From the NCBI RefSeq assembly GCF_028735875.1, contig NZ_CP117834.1, positions 3,708,001 through 3,772,000 of the forward strand: a DNA stretch of 64,000 bases, read 5' to 3'. The notes beneath the pieces were generated by a model. That model worked only from the letters and a program-made list of their open reading frames with translations. It had not been told where the DNA came from and did no database searches. A program made the position numbers and the translations under genes. How positions within the stretch are numbered: the stretch's first letter is position 1; each line of letters starts with the position of its first letter. This document shows positions 27,653 through 35,973 of the stretch, piece by piece. The stretch comes from Shouchella hunanensis. Its GTDB lineage: Bacteria > Bacillota > Bacilli > Bacillales > Bacillaceae_D.

Positions 27653-29514
27653 TGTAACTTCCTTTCTTTAGACAACGGAGCTGTTGTGTGTGCGCGTAAG
27701 TAACGAGTTAATTCCACTGTTAATTGGTAGCGTAAAAACGGTGTAATTAAATACAGTCCATTAAAATAAGTGGCTGCTGCATCTGCTAATGATTTTGCCA
27801 TAGCAAGCCCTTCTTGTTCTGCTTTTACTTTATCTTCACCTGCTCGTGCCATACGTGCTCTTGTATCAGCTGATAATGATATACCAGGTACTTCATTATG
27901 CAAAAACTCTGCGTTTCGACTACTTGTTAACGGCATAATGCCGACAAATATTGGTACAGATAAGTGTTTGGTTGCCTCGTAAATTTCTTCAAACTGTCCT
28001 TCATCAAAAATCGGCTGAGTGAGAAAATAATTTGCACCCGCTTCGATCTTTTTCTCCAAGCGACGGACAGCCTTATCGAGATGCTTCACATTTGGATTAA
28101 ATGCTGCTGCTGTAGTGAAATTTGTAGCTTTCCCTAACGACTTACCAGAAAACGAAATGCCTTCATTCATTTGTTTAATAAGTGGTAAAAGTTTCGTTGA
28201 TGATACATCATAAACCGAAGTGGCCCCCGGAAAATCACCAATTTTACTCGGGTCACCTGTAATCACTAAAAGATCATTCAATTCAGCTAAATCAAGCCCC
28301 ATTAAATGCGATTGTAAACCAATTAAATTGCGGTCACGACAAGTTAAATGAACAAGACTTCGAATGCCTTCTTCTTTCAATAACATAGCTAACGTTTGAT
28401 TATCAATGCGCGGACTTGCTAGTGAATTGTCTGCAAGGGTTAATGCATCTGCTCCTGCATCTCGAATTGCTTTTGCCCCTTCAATAAATGGATCTATATG
28501 CAATTTCTTAGGAGGATCTAATTCAACGATGATCGTCTGCTTTTCTTCTACCAAATCTTTAATAGATGGACGCTGTTCATGGAAACGTTCAATCGTTTCT
28601 GTTTTTAATGGCTGTAACCGAATGTTTCGTTTTACTGGTGTCCGACCACTTGCCGCTTCTTTAATTGCTTTTATATGGGCGGGTGTTGTTCCGCAACAAC
28701 CTCCAATGAGATGGACGCCTTCGTTAATAAACCGTTCCGACATTGATGTAAAATATTCTGTATTCGACGCATACACAAACCGACCATCTCGGTAACCTGG
28801 CAAACTTGCATTTGGGTAGCAAGCTAGTGGGATGTCATAGGGAAGCTCAAGCTCTTCGATCGATCGTAACATGTGGTAGGGACCCATTCGACAATTTAAC
28901 CCTGTAACATCAGCTCCAGCCTCATACAGTTCCGTTAGCGCATCGCTTAATCGAATGCCTCCTTTTAAGACACCAATATCACCAAGGGACACGTTTGCAA
29001 TGATAGGTAGATTTGTTCGCTTTCTTGCTTCAATAACAAGTTGTTTAATTTCCATGAAATCATAGAATGTTTCGAACAAGAGGCCGTCTACCCCTTCTTG
29101 TACTAATAAGTCAACTTGCTCCACTAACGCTTGCATACTCTCTTTATGATCAAGCTGTTCCGATTGAAATCCTTGAATACCACCAACGGTTCCCACTACG
29201 AATACATGCTTCTTCCCACTATTTTGAACCGCTTTACGAGCGAGGCGCACAGATGCCTGATTAATGACTCCCACGCTTTCTTGAAGACCATAACGTTTAA
29301 GCTTTTGCACATTAGCAGCATAGGAATTGGTTTGAATAATAGTTGCACCCGCTTCTATATACGCTTGATGAATCGTATAAATCTCTTCTGGTTTAGAAAC
29401 GTTCAGCTCCTCAAAACATAAATCATAGCCAGCCTCATACAAGACAGTCCCCATCGCTCCATCCGCTACTGTTACGGATGACGTTAATTGTTTTTTTAAA
29501 TCCAATCGACTCAT
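27649..29514 (-). CDS. yitJ: Bifunctional homocysteine S-methyltransferase / methylenetetrahydrofolate reductase
   Basis: Fusion protein of 621 residues. The N-terminal homocysteine methyltransferase domain (about 1-300) has the zinc motif GGCCGT near 273. The C-terminal MetF-like FAD domain (about 320-605) contains LTCRDRN, GDPSK and FLTQPIFD. The reductase half makes methyltetrahydrofolate for MetH, encoded next. The start overlaps the metI stop by ATGA with GGAAGGG just upstream. B. subtilis yitJ is also S-box controlled. Confidence 0.95.
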   Translation of the reverse strand: MSRLDLKKQLTSSVTVADGAMGTVLYEAGYDLCFEELNVSKPEEIYTIHQAYIEAGATIIQTNSYAANVQKLKRYGLQESVGVINQASVRLARKAVQNSGKKHVFVVGTVGGIQGFQSEQLDHKESMQALVEQVDLLVQEGVDGLLFETFYDFMEIKQLVIEARKRTNLPIIANVSLGDIGVLKGGIRLSDALTELYEAGADVTGLNCRMGPYHMLRSIEELELPYDIPLACYPNASLPGYRDGRFVYASNTEYFTSMSERFINEGVHLIGGCCGTTPAHIKAIKEAASGRTPVKRNIRLQPLKTETIERFHEQRPSIKDLVEEKQTIIVELDPPKKLHIDPFIEGAKAIRDAGADALTLADNSLASPRIDNQTLAMLLKEEGIRSLVHLTCRDRNLIGLQSHLMGLDLAELNDLLVITGDPSKIGDFPGATSVYDVSSTKLLPLIKQMNEGISFSGKSLGKATNFTTAAAFNPNVKHLDKAVRRLEKKIEAGANYFLTQPIFDEGQFEEIYEATKHLSVPIFVGIMPLTSSRNAEFLHNEVPGISLSADTRARMARAGEDKVKAEQEGLAMAKSLADAAATYFNGLYLITPFLRYQLTVELTRYLRAHTTAPLSKERKLQ

Positions 29515-30620
29515 CCCTTCCTATTTTTCGCTGACTCAAAAGCTTGTTGTAAATCACTTATTAAATCTTCACAATGTTCTATGCCGACAGAGAAACGTAG
29601 TAATGTATTGTCAACACCTTTAGCAATTCGAACCTCTTCTGGAATATCCGCATGGGTTTGCGTTGCCGGATAGGTCATTAAACTTTCAACGCCACCAAGA
29701 CTTTCCGCAAATGAAATAAGCTTTAATGATTGTAAAATGGGATTAATTAGAGCTTCATCTGTCACCCTAAATGAGACCATTCCGCCTTTTCCAGGGTAGA
29801 GAACCTCTTTAACAATGGATTCTTCCTTTAGCAACTCTACTAATCGTTTCGCATTTTCTTCATGCTGTTTCATTCGTAACGCTAAAGTCTTCATGCCTCG
29901 CATTAAGAGCCAGGAGTCAAATGCACCAAGGATAAATCCAGCACCATTGTGAAAATAAGCGAGCTGCTCGCTTATTTCTGTGCCTTTGGCAACTACAAGT
30001 CCTGCCACTACATCATTGTGACCTCCTAGATATTTGGTCGCTGAATGAACGACGATGTCTGCTCCTTCTTCTAACGGCTTCAACAAGAGAGGCGTCAAAA
30101 ATGTATTATCAACAATTAAAAGCAGGTTATGAGTTCTACAAAATGCTGATAAATCTGCGATTGAAGCCTCTTTCATAAGTGGGTTTGTCGGTGTTTCTAC
30201 AAAAAGTGCTTTCGTATTAGCTGTCCGTAACGCTTTAACCGTCTCTAAATTAGACATGTCAACATAATCAAACGTTAGCCCCCATTTTTTCCAACCACCT
30301 TCAAAAAGTCGATATGTACCACCGTATAAATCATCTGAACATAGAATATGGTCCCCTTGTTCAAAGAGTGAGAAAACAAGCTGAATGGCAGACATTCCTG
30401 AACTTGTTGCAAATCCTCTCTCTCCATGCTCAAGACAGGCAATCGCTTGCTCTAAAACTTCCCGAGTCGGGTTCCCTGTCCTCGCATAATCATAGCCAGT
30501 TGATTCTTGTATGCCTGTATGTCGATAAGCAGTTGAGAAATAAACCGGTGTATTAACTGCCCCTGTTTCATCTTTTCGGCGGTTACCAATTTGCGCTAGT
30601 ATTGATTGATCATGTGTCAT
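29511..30620 (-). CDS. metI: Cystathionine gamma-synthase / O-acetylhomoserine thiolyase
   Basis: PLP enzyme of transsulfuration, similar along its length to B. subtilis MetI. Landmarks are YARTGNPTREVLEQ, the PLP lysine in HSATKYLGGHND, and SLGGVESLMTYPATQTH. The start at 30620 (369 residues) has AAGGGG seven bases upstream; an in-frame ATG ten codons earlier is poorly placed. It is the first gene after the S-box riboswitch. The metC partner found beside it in B. subtilis is absent here. Confidence 0.95.
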   Translation of the reverse strand: MTHDQSILAQIGNRRKDETGAVNTPVYFSTAYRHTGIQESTGYDYARTGNPTREVLEQAIACLEHGERGFATSSGMSAIQLVFSLFEQGDHILCSDDLYGGTYRLFEGGWKKWGLTFDYVDMSNLETVKALRTANTKALFVETPTNPLMKEASIADLSAFCRTHNLLLIVDNTFLTPLLLKPLEEGADIVVHSATKYLGGHNDVVAGLVVAKGTEISEQLAYFHNGAGFILGAFDSWLLMRGMKTLALRMKQHEENAKRLVELLKEESIVKEVLYPGKGGMVSFRVTDEALINPILQSLKLISFAESLGGVESLMTYPATQTHADIPEEVRIAKGVDNTLLRFSVGIEHCEDLISDLQQAFESAKNRKG

Positions 30621-30650
30621 GTAGTCATCCCCTTTTCTCTCATAAAACAA

Positions 30651-30684
30651 TAAAAACCTTTCTTCAAGATATAAGAAGAAAGGT
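30651..30684 (-). terminator. S-box expression-platform terminator
   Basis: AACCTTTCTTC / GAAGAAAGGTT stem followed by TTTTATTG, between the SAM aptamer and metI. It should form when SAM is bound. Confidence 0.88.
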
Positions 30685-30689
30685 TCCTG

Positions 30690-30794
30690 ACATTTCTCTT
30701 ATCTTGCAGAATACTGCTGGATTTAGCACCTTGCCTATAAGGCTGGTTGCTGAGACTTCACAGGGCCATATCCCTCCGTCTCTCTTGATAAGAT
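30690..30794 (-). ncRNA. SAM riboswitch (S-box) of the metI-yitJ-metH operon
   Basis: The minus strand carries the S-box core: CTTATCAAGAGAG at the 5' side of P1, GGAGGGA-GGCCC, then GAAGTCTCAGCAACC, GGCAAGGTGCTAAATCC, and a closing GATAAG. These conserved blocks are in the right order and spacing. It should switch off the methionine operon when SAM is abundant. Confidence 0.95.
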
Positions 30795-30888
30795 CTATTG
30801 AGTTTTTTTGTATTGTCACAACTTTAACGCAAAATATACGATTCTGCAAGTCATTCATTTTATTTTTCGTCATTCTATTGAATATAAA

Positions 30889-30918
30889 AAACGTACGCCT
30901 GCAAAGGACGTACGTTTT
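30889..30918 (-). terminator. Bidirectional terminator after the zinc-ribbon gene
   Basis: Perfect AAAAAACGTACG / CGTACGTTTTTT repeat with a short loop. It ends the small gene at 30925 and separates it from the S-box operon promoter. Confidence 0.85.
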
Positions 30919-30924
30919 TTACCG

Positions 30925-31089
30925 TTATTCAGGAGACGCTTCAATAATTAATTGATCTTCGTTCCCACAGACACATTGCTTAAATCCTGTTTCATAGTCT
31001 CCGTTTTCATTGCGTTTTCCACGTAAAATATATTTTTCTCCACATAAAGGGCAACGAATGACAATTCGATAGCGATTCGCTGTTGTCAC
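30925..31089 (-). CDS. 54-residue zinc-ribbon-like protein
   Basis: A short gene with a strong ribosome site (AAGGAGG, eight bases before a GTG start at 31089) and a terminator directly after its TAA. The product is basic at the N-terminus and carries CPLC near residues 13-16 and CVC near 39-41, suggesting a small zinc-binding fold. It ends in an acidic tail. I do not recognise a named family. It lies between prsW and the methionine operon. Confidence 0.75.
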   Translation of the reverse strand: MTTANRYRIVIRCPLCGEKYILRGKRNENGDYETGFKQCVCGNEDQLIIEASPE

Positions 31090-31103
31090 GCTATACTCCT
31101 CCT

Positions 31104-31787
31104 TTAGTCCATCTGACTCTTCTCATTTTCATTGAGCTTGTTCGCTTTTTTGATTTTCCATATTGCCAATAACCAAAGACCAACCATAAAAGGAATCATT
31201 AAAAGTAAAAAATAATGTCCAAAATCCATTAAAATATAGTCATAGCTTCCGTGTAAGATCATCGGAAAAACAGCTGCTAATACTAGAAATAGACGCCTTT
31301 TAGATCGATGGTATTTTGCCCTTCCAATATAGTAGCCCATCACAATGCCATACACTGCATGAGCAGTCGTTGGTAATAAGGTACGGGGAAGAACATGATC
31401 GAATCCGTAAGCAATCATATATAAGCTGTTTTCAACTGTTGCAAATCCAAGTGACAGCGCTACACCAAAAACAATTCCATCAAGAGGTTGTCTTAATTGA
31501 CCGTGTTGATAAGCAAAAATGAACAACATCAGCCATTTTAACCCTTCTTCAATCAATCCGTAAAGCAAAAAAGCTTTTATTAACGGTTCCGTTATCATTT
31601 CTTCTTCCGTTAACGCAAATTGAATGACCGATATCGGAAGAACGAGGAGAGCGCCAATAATAAAAATTCGCAGAACTAAAAACATAGCCCCTCGGCTAAA
31701 AGAATCACGCAAGTAAACATAGGAGAACAACGCCATGGCTGGTGCCAGAGCCGCAATAACAAAAGAAATCAAGGCTTGTCGACCCAC
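31104..31787 (-). CDS. prsW: Intramembrane protease PrsW
   Basis: A 227-residue polytopic membrane protein of the PrsW family, which performs site-1 cleavage of anti-sigma factor RsiW in B. subtilis. The signatures are GLIEEGLKW (two catalytic glutamates), GFATVENSLY, and the histidine motifs PTTAHAVYG and ILHGSYDY. The start is GTG and its ribosome site is weak. The prsW-ypdA-gudB neighbourhood is conserved, here with an asparaginase gene inserted. Whether RsiW is the substrate here is not shown. Confidence 0.92.
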   Translation of the reverse strand: MGRQALISFVIAALAPAMALFSYVYLRDSFSRGAMFLVLRIFIIGALLVLPISVIQFALTEEEMITEPLIKAFLLYGLIEEGLKWLMLFIFAYQHGQLRQPLDGIVFGVALSLGFATVENSLYMIAYGFDHVLPRTLLPTTAHAVYGIVMGYYIGRAKYHRSKRRLFLVLAAVFPMILHGSYDYILMDFGHYFLLLMIPFMVGLWLLAIWKIKKANKLNENEKSQMD

Positions 31788-31857
31788 TCTCTAAAAAGGA
31801 AGTCCACTAATTACTCACAGTATACGCTTCACACTGATGAGACTCAAGTAACATCCC

Positions 31858-32817
31858 TTATGAAAAACCAAGCATAACATCTTTCTTTGCGGCTGTTAAC
31901 ACGAGGGTTTTGACCCGTGCTTTTTTACTATCGTAATCTGAGCCTAAAACAACACCTAGTTGCTCAAGATGATGTGCACTTCCTTTATAGTCATACGTTG
32001 GATATACTTTTCCTTCTTCCGATGACGTTGTTAATATAATCGGTTTTCCCATACGAAGCGCCTCTTCAATCGGTGCCACTAATTGTGGGGGCACTTGTCC
32101 ACGTCCTACCGCTTCCAATACAAGCCCATCAACCGTTTCAATGAGAGCTCGTAACGTTTTCTCAGACATACCTAAATAAATTTTCGCAATACCGATCTCT
32201 TTGAAACGAGGTTCCGTTAATTCATACATTTCCCGACGAATTGGTTTTTGATACGTAAAAATAACATCATTGTCAATAATCCCCAAATATCCAAAGCCAA
32301 ATGCGTTAAAACCTTGAATATTTGATGCATGCTCCTTTTTCACATAACGAGCAGAAAAAATGCGCTCATTAAAGACAACAACACAACCTGTCCCTTTCAA
32401 ATCTGGTTCACATGCCGCATAGATCGCATGTCGTAGATTCATAAAAGCATCACTACCTGTATCTTCTGGTCCTCGCTGCGAACCTGTTACAACAACTGGT
32501 CTTTCATCTGTATTCGTTAAATCTAAATAATAAGCTGTTTCCTCTAATGTATCTGTACCATGTGTTACGACGACCCCATCAACATCTTTCGATTGAAACG
32601 CTTGTTTGATTTCTGTTGCAAGTATATGCCAATCCTCTGGAACAAGGTGCACACTTGGTTTTTGCAAAACAGAGCGAACCGTTACATGGATATCCGTTGG
32701 CAAGCCACATAGCTCCGCAAGCTCTTCCCCTGTTAATTCACCTGCCACTAGCTTACCATTTTCACCAGTTGTGCTTGCAATTGTTCCACCTGTAGTTAAA
32801 AGTACGACGTGCCTCAC
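31858..32817 (-). CDS. ansA: L-asparaginase
   Basis: A 319-residue type I/II asparaginase that hydrolyses asparagine to aspartate and ammonia. It begins LLTTGGTIAS with the nucleophile threonine. It also has VVTHGTDTLEETAYYL and later VVTGSQRGPEDTGSDA. No signal peptide is visible, so it should be cytosolic. It starts with GTG overlapping the ypdA stop (GTGA), with GGAGG seven bases before it. Confidence 0.92.
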   Translation of the reverse strand: MRHVVLLTTGGTIASTTGENGKLVAGELTGEELAELCGLPTDIHVTVRSVLQKPSVHLVPEDWHILATEIKQAFQSKDVDGVVVTHGTDTLEETAYYLDLTNTDERPVVVTGSQRGPEDTGSDAFMNLRHAIYAACEPDLKGTGCVVVFNERIFSARYVKKEHASNIQGFNAFGFGYLGIIDNDVIFTYQKPIRREMYELTEPRFKEIGIAKIYLGMSEKTLRALIETVDGLVLEAVGRGQVPPQLVAPIEEALRMGKPIILTTSSEEGKVYPTYDYKGSAHHLEQLGVVLGSDYDSKKARVKTLVLTAAKKDVMLGFS

Positions 32818-33788
32818 TGCATTTCCTCCATTTTCTGTTTTTGGATAATAGCGGCAGCAATCTGCTTCCCATGCTCTCTTCCATTTTCAATAAAGATTTC
32901 ATTAGCGTTATTCCCTGCTGCTATAACACCCGCTATAAATAAATGGGCAACGTTTGTTTCCATTGTTGCGCTTTGAAAGCTCGGGCGACCTGTTGCTTCA
33001 TCTACTTCCACACCCATACTTCGAATGAATGAATGATCTGGATGGTAGCCTGTCATGGCAAAAACAAAGTCTGCCTTGGCGTGGTTTTCTTGTCCATCCT
33101 GTTTATAGTGAACGGCCTTTTCCGTAATCTTTGTAATATGCGCACCAAACTCTAGTTGAATACGCCCATTATTAACGAGAGAAATCACTTCAGGCAGAAT
33201 CCACGGCTTCACGCTTTTCGAATAATCATCACCACGGTAAAGCAATGTAACACGAGCACCTGCTTTTTCAAGCTCTAACGCTGCATCCACAGCCGAGTTC
33301 TTCCCACCGATAACAACAACGTCATGATCAAAAAAAGGATGAGCTTCCTTAAAATAATGCATCACATGCTCACTTGCTTCCCCTGGAACGTTCATATAAT
33401 TAGGTGAATCATAGTAACCAGTAGCCACAACCACATTCCGAGCTTTATACAGTTGTTTCGTTGTTTTTACAGTAAACACGTTGTTCTGTTTTGATACATC
33501 TAGCACTTCCTCATATGCATGGACGTTTACTTTTTTACGCTTAGCAACCATTCGGTAATACACAAGCGCTTGGTTCCGTCTCGGTTTCCGTTCTTCTGTA
33601 ATAAAAGGCACCTCTCCAATTTCCAATCGTTCACTCGTACTGAAAAAGGTTTGGTGCGTTGGATACCGATAAATGGCATTCACAATATTCTCTTTTTCAA
33701 TGATTAAAGAGGACAAGCCTTTTTTATCACACTCAATTGCCGCTGATAAACCACATGGCCCTGCTCCAATGATTATTACATCGTACAT
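32814..33788 (-). CDS. ypdA: Bacillithiol disulfide reductase YpdA (Bdr)
   Basis: FAD- and NADPH-dependent flavoprotein of 324 residues. The FAD motif is GAGPCGLSAA near 8-17, and the conserved Cys12 within it belongs to this family. YPTHQTFFSTSERLEIG is the family hallmark, and VVVIGGKNSAVDAALEL (about 157-173) is the NADPH motif. In B. subtilis and Staphylococcus it reduces bacillithiol disulfide. It is translationally coupled to the asparaginase gene. Confidence 0.93.
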   Translation of the reverse strand: MYDVIIIGAGPCGLSAAIECDKKGLSSLIIEKENIVNAIYRYPTHQTFFSTSERLEIGEVPFITEERKPRRNQALVYYRMVAKRKKVNVHAYEEVLDVSKQNNVFTVKTTKQLYKARNVVVATGYYDSPNYMNVPGEASEHVMHYFKEAHPFFDHDVVVIGGKNSAVDAALELEKAGARVTLLYRGDDYSKSVKPWILPEVISLVNNGRIQLEFGAHITKITEKAVHYKQDGQENHAKADFVFAMTGYHPDHSFIRSMGVEVDEATGRPSFQSATMETNVAHLFIAGVIAAGNNANEIFIENGREHGKQIAAAIIQKQKMEEMQ

Positions 33789-33824
33789 ACACTAATCAAC
33801 CTCTTTTCAACGCTCATTCATAAC

Positions 33825-33861
33825 CAAAACCCCTGTGCGCAAAAAAACGATCACAAGGGTC
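33825..33861 (-). terminator. Terminator after gudB
   Basis: ACCCTTGTG...CACAGGGGT hairpin with a T-rich loop, then TTTGG on the minus strand. A plausible but not strong terminator. Confidence 0.5.
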
Positions 33862-33883
33862 CTCACATGAAAAGTATATCAAA

Positions 33884-35146
33884 TTAAACCCAACCACGAA
33901 AACGAGATGCTTCTGCCATTCGGCGGACACCTACCATATATGCAGCTAAACGCATATCCACTTTGCGCCTTTTCGCTAATTGATAAATATGGTCAAAGGC
34001 TTCAACTAGTACGGTTTGAAGTTTTCCTTCGACTTCTTCTGCCGACCAATAAAAACCTTGATTGTTCTGCACCCACTCAAAGTAAGAAACCGTTACCCCT
34101 CCTGCACTAGCTAGAACATCAGGAACAAGAAGAATGCCACGTTCCGATAAAATTTTCGTTGCTTCTAAGGTTGTTGGACCATTCGCAGCTTCCACAACAA
34201 TTGATGCTTTAATGTTTCCAGCGTTGCGAGCTGTGATTTGGTTTTCAATTGCAGCAGGCACTAAAATATCGCATTCCATTTCGAGCAATTCTTCATTCGT
34301 AATGGTGTCTTTAAACAGCTTGGTCACTGTTCCAAAACTATCTCGTCGATCAAGTAAATAGTCAATATCAAGTCCTTCTGAATCATACAGAGCTCCATAT
34401 GCATCCGCAATACCCACAACTAATGCGCCTGCATCAGACATGAATTTCGCTAAAAAGCTCCCCGCATTTCCAAAACCTTGAATGATGACTTTTGCTCCGT
34501 CCATATCAATACCTTGTTTTTTTGCTGCTTCATTTACACAAATGGTTACGCCTTTAGCAGTAGCAGATTCTCTTCCGTGCGAACCACCAAGTACAAGTGG
34601 TTTCCCAGTAATAAATCCTGGTGAATCAAACTCGCGAATGCGACTATATTCATCAAGCATCCAAGCCATAATTTGAGAATTCGTAAACACATCTGGGGCG
34701 GGAATATCCTTCGTCGGGCCAACAATTTGACTAATCGCACGTACATAACCTCTGCTTAGTCGCTCTACTTCCCGAAAAGACATCGTTCTAGGGTCACAAA
34801 CAATGCCTCCCTTTCCTCCCCCATACGGCAGATTAACAATACCTGCTTTTAGACTCATCCAAATCGATAGTGCTTTCACTTCTTTTTCCGTTACATCAGG
34901 GTGGAAGCGAACGCCTCCCTTTGTTGGACCCACAGAGTCATTATGCTGGGCACGATAACCTGTAAAGATTTTGGTCGATCCGTCATCCATTCTTACTGGA
35001 ATACGAACCGTCATCATACGCATCGGCTCTTTTAATAATTCATACATTTCTTCCGGATAGCCTAATTTACTTAACGCAGTATGTATAATGGATTGAGTTG
35101 ACGCAAGAACATCATTCGTACCTGTTCGATTCGCGCTTTCGTCCAT
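33884..35146 (-). CDS. gudB: NAD-dependent glutamate dehydrogenase
   Basis: Catabolic glutamate dehydrogenase (RocG/GudB family) that forms 2-oxoglutarate and ammonia. It contains NDSVGPTKGGVRFHPDV, the catalytic lysine in LPYGGGKGGIVCDP, and the nucleotide motif GFGNAGSFLAKF. The C-terminus MAEASRFRGWV is almost identical to B. subtilis GudB. The start at 35146 (420 residues) has GAGGTG upstream; an ATG 12 codons earlier lacks a ribosome site. The inactivating nine-base duplication of the laboratory gudB allele is not present. Confidence 0.94.
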   Translation of the reverse strand: MDESANRTGTNDVLASTQSIIHTALSKLGYPEEMYELLKEPMRMMTVRIPVRMDDGSTKIFTGYRAQHNDSVGPTKGGVRFHPDVTEKEVKALSIWMSLKAGIVNLPYGGGKGGIVCDPRTMSFREVERLSRGYVRAISQIVGPTKDIPAPDVFTNSQIMAWMLDEYSRIREFDSPGFITGKPLVLGGSHGRESATAKGVTICVNEAAKKQGIDMDGAKVIIQGFGNAGSFLAKFMSDAGALVVGIADAYGALYDSEGLDIDYLLDRRDSFGTVTKLFKDTITNEELLEMECDILVPAAIENQITARNAGNIKASIVVEAANGPTTLEATKILSERGILLVPDVLASAGGVTVSYFEWVQNNQGFYWSAEEVEGKLQTVLVEAFDHIYQLAKRRKVDMRLAAYMVGVRRMAEASRFRGWV

Positions 35147-35346
35147 TGATTCTGTCACCTCACGGAATTTTCCTTTTTTCATTCAACACTTCTAATGATA
35201 ATGAAACAAGGCAGGGAATGCCACCCTTATTTTGTCCAATTTATCATTGGTGTAAATCTTTCTATCTGTATTCCACATTTCAACCTTCTTAATCATCGTC
35301 AGTAGCGTTCCTATTTACTTACCATTTTCCTAAAAAAAGCTGTCGA

Positions 35347-35973
35347 TCATTCATCATCATGAACAAAGTGATACGCCTGTTCATCAAGAATAAATACACC
35401 TTCTGGAATATCCGGATTAATCTTAAAATAACTTGCTTCAAGCCCAATTTGTTCTCCATTAATATGTTCCGTTTGCTTTAATACAACAAGAGATTGTTTA
35501 TCAACCCAAAGTTCGTATTCTAAGACGTCATCCTGATAAAACTCGACGTGAAAGACGTTTCGTTTTAACAGCTTATTTTTTTTACTTTCACTAAAGCGAA
35601 TGTCATGTGTCGAGGAAAGGTAATCAATCTCATTAACTAAATAGTTTCGACCAGTTGAGATAAGTCCTTCTCGTTCATATTCGTACACTTCATTTGTTTG
35701 GTGATCAACCTCAAACAATTTTTGACCATCATAAAGCTCTGAATAGAGTAAGGAATCGTTAATATACGAATCCACTCGCTGCCTCGCCTCACTTTCAGCG
35801 AAAACATGCATCTTCCATCCTTCCTCATCTTCTAAGACTAGTTCAAATGGTAGAAATTCACTTTCCTGATTGAACGCTTCCTCTAATAAGGCGTTTGCAT
35901 CCATTGATGTATAAAAACACCCTCCCATTAATAAAAGCATTGCTACGCCCCACGCAATATACCGTCTTTTCAC
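35347..35973 (-). CDS. Lipoprotein coupled to a two-component system
   Basis: A 208-residue protein with a lipoprotein signal (MLLLMGGC, Cys19). The remainder is acidic, with features that suggest a LolA/RseB-like sheet fold (YEREGLISTGRNYLVNEIDYL, ELWVDKQSLVVLKQTEHING). That fold is a guess from the pattern. Its start overlaps the kinase stop by ATGA, so it is made together with the sensor and may be an accessory surface sensor. Confidence 0.65.
   Translation of the reverse strand: MKRRYIAWGVAMLLLMGGCFYTSMDANALLEEAFNQESEFLPFELVLEDEEGWKMHVFAESEARQRVDSYINDSLLYSELYDGQKLFEVDHQTNEVYEYEREGLISTGRNYLVNEIDYLSSTHDIRFSESKKNKLLKRNVFHVEFYQDDVLEYELWVDKQSLVVLKQTEHINGEQIGLEASYFKINPDIPEGVFILDEQAYHFVHDDE

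Noticed and set aside
28406-28795. 129-codon open frame on the plus strand opposite yitJ
   Set aside because: Antisense to a conserved catalytic domain with no start signal; frame shadow.
33884-35146. Cryptic, inactive gudB allele as in laboratory B. subtilis
   Set aside because: The region around TEKEVKALSIW has no nine-base duplication, so the enzyme should be active.
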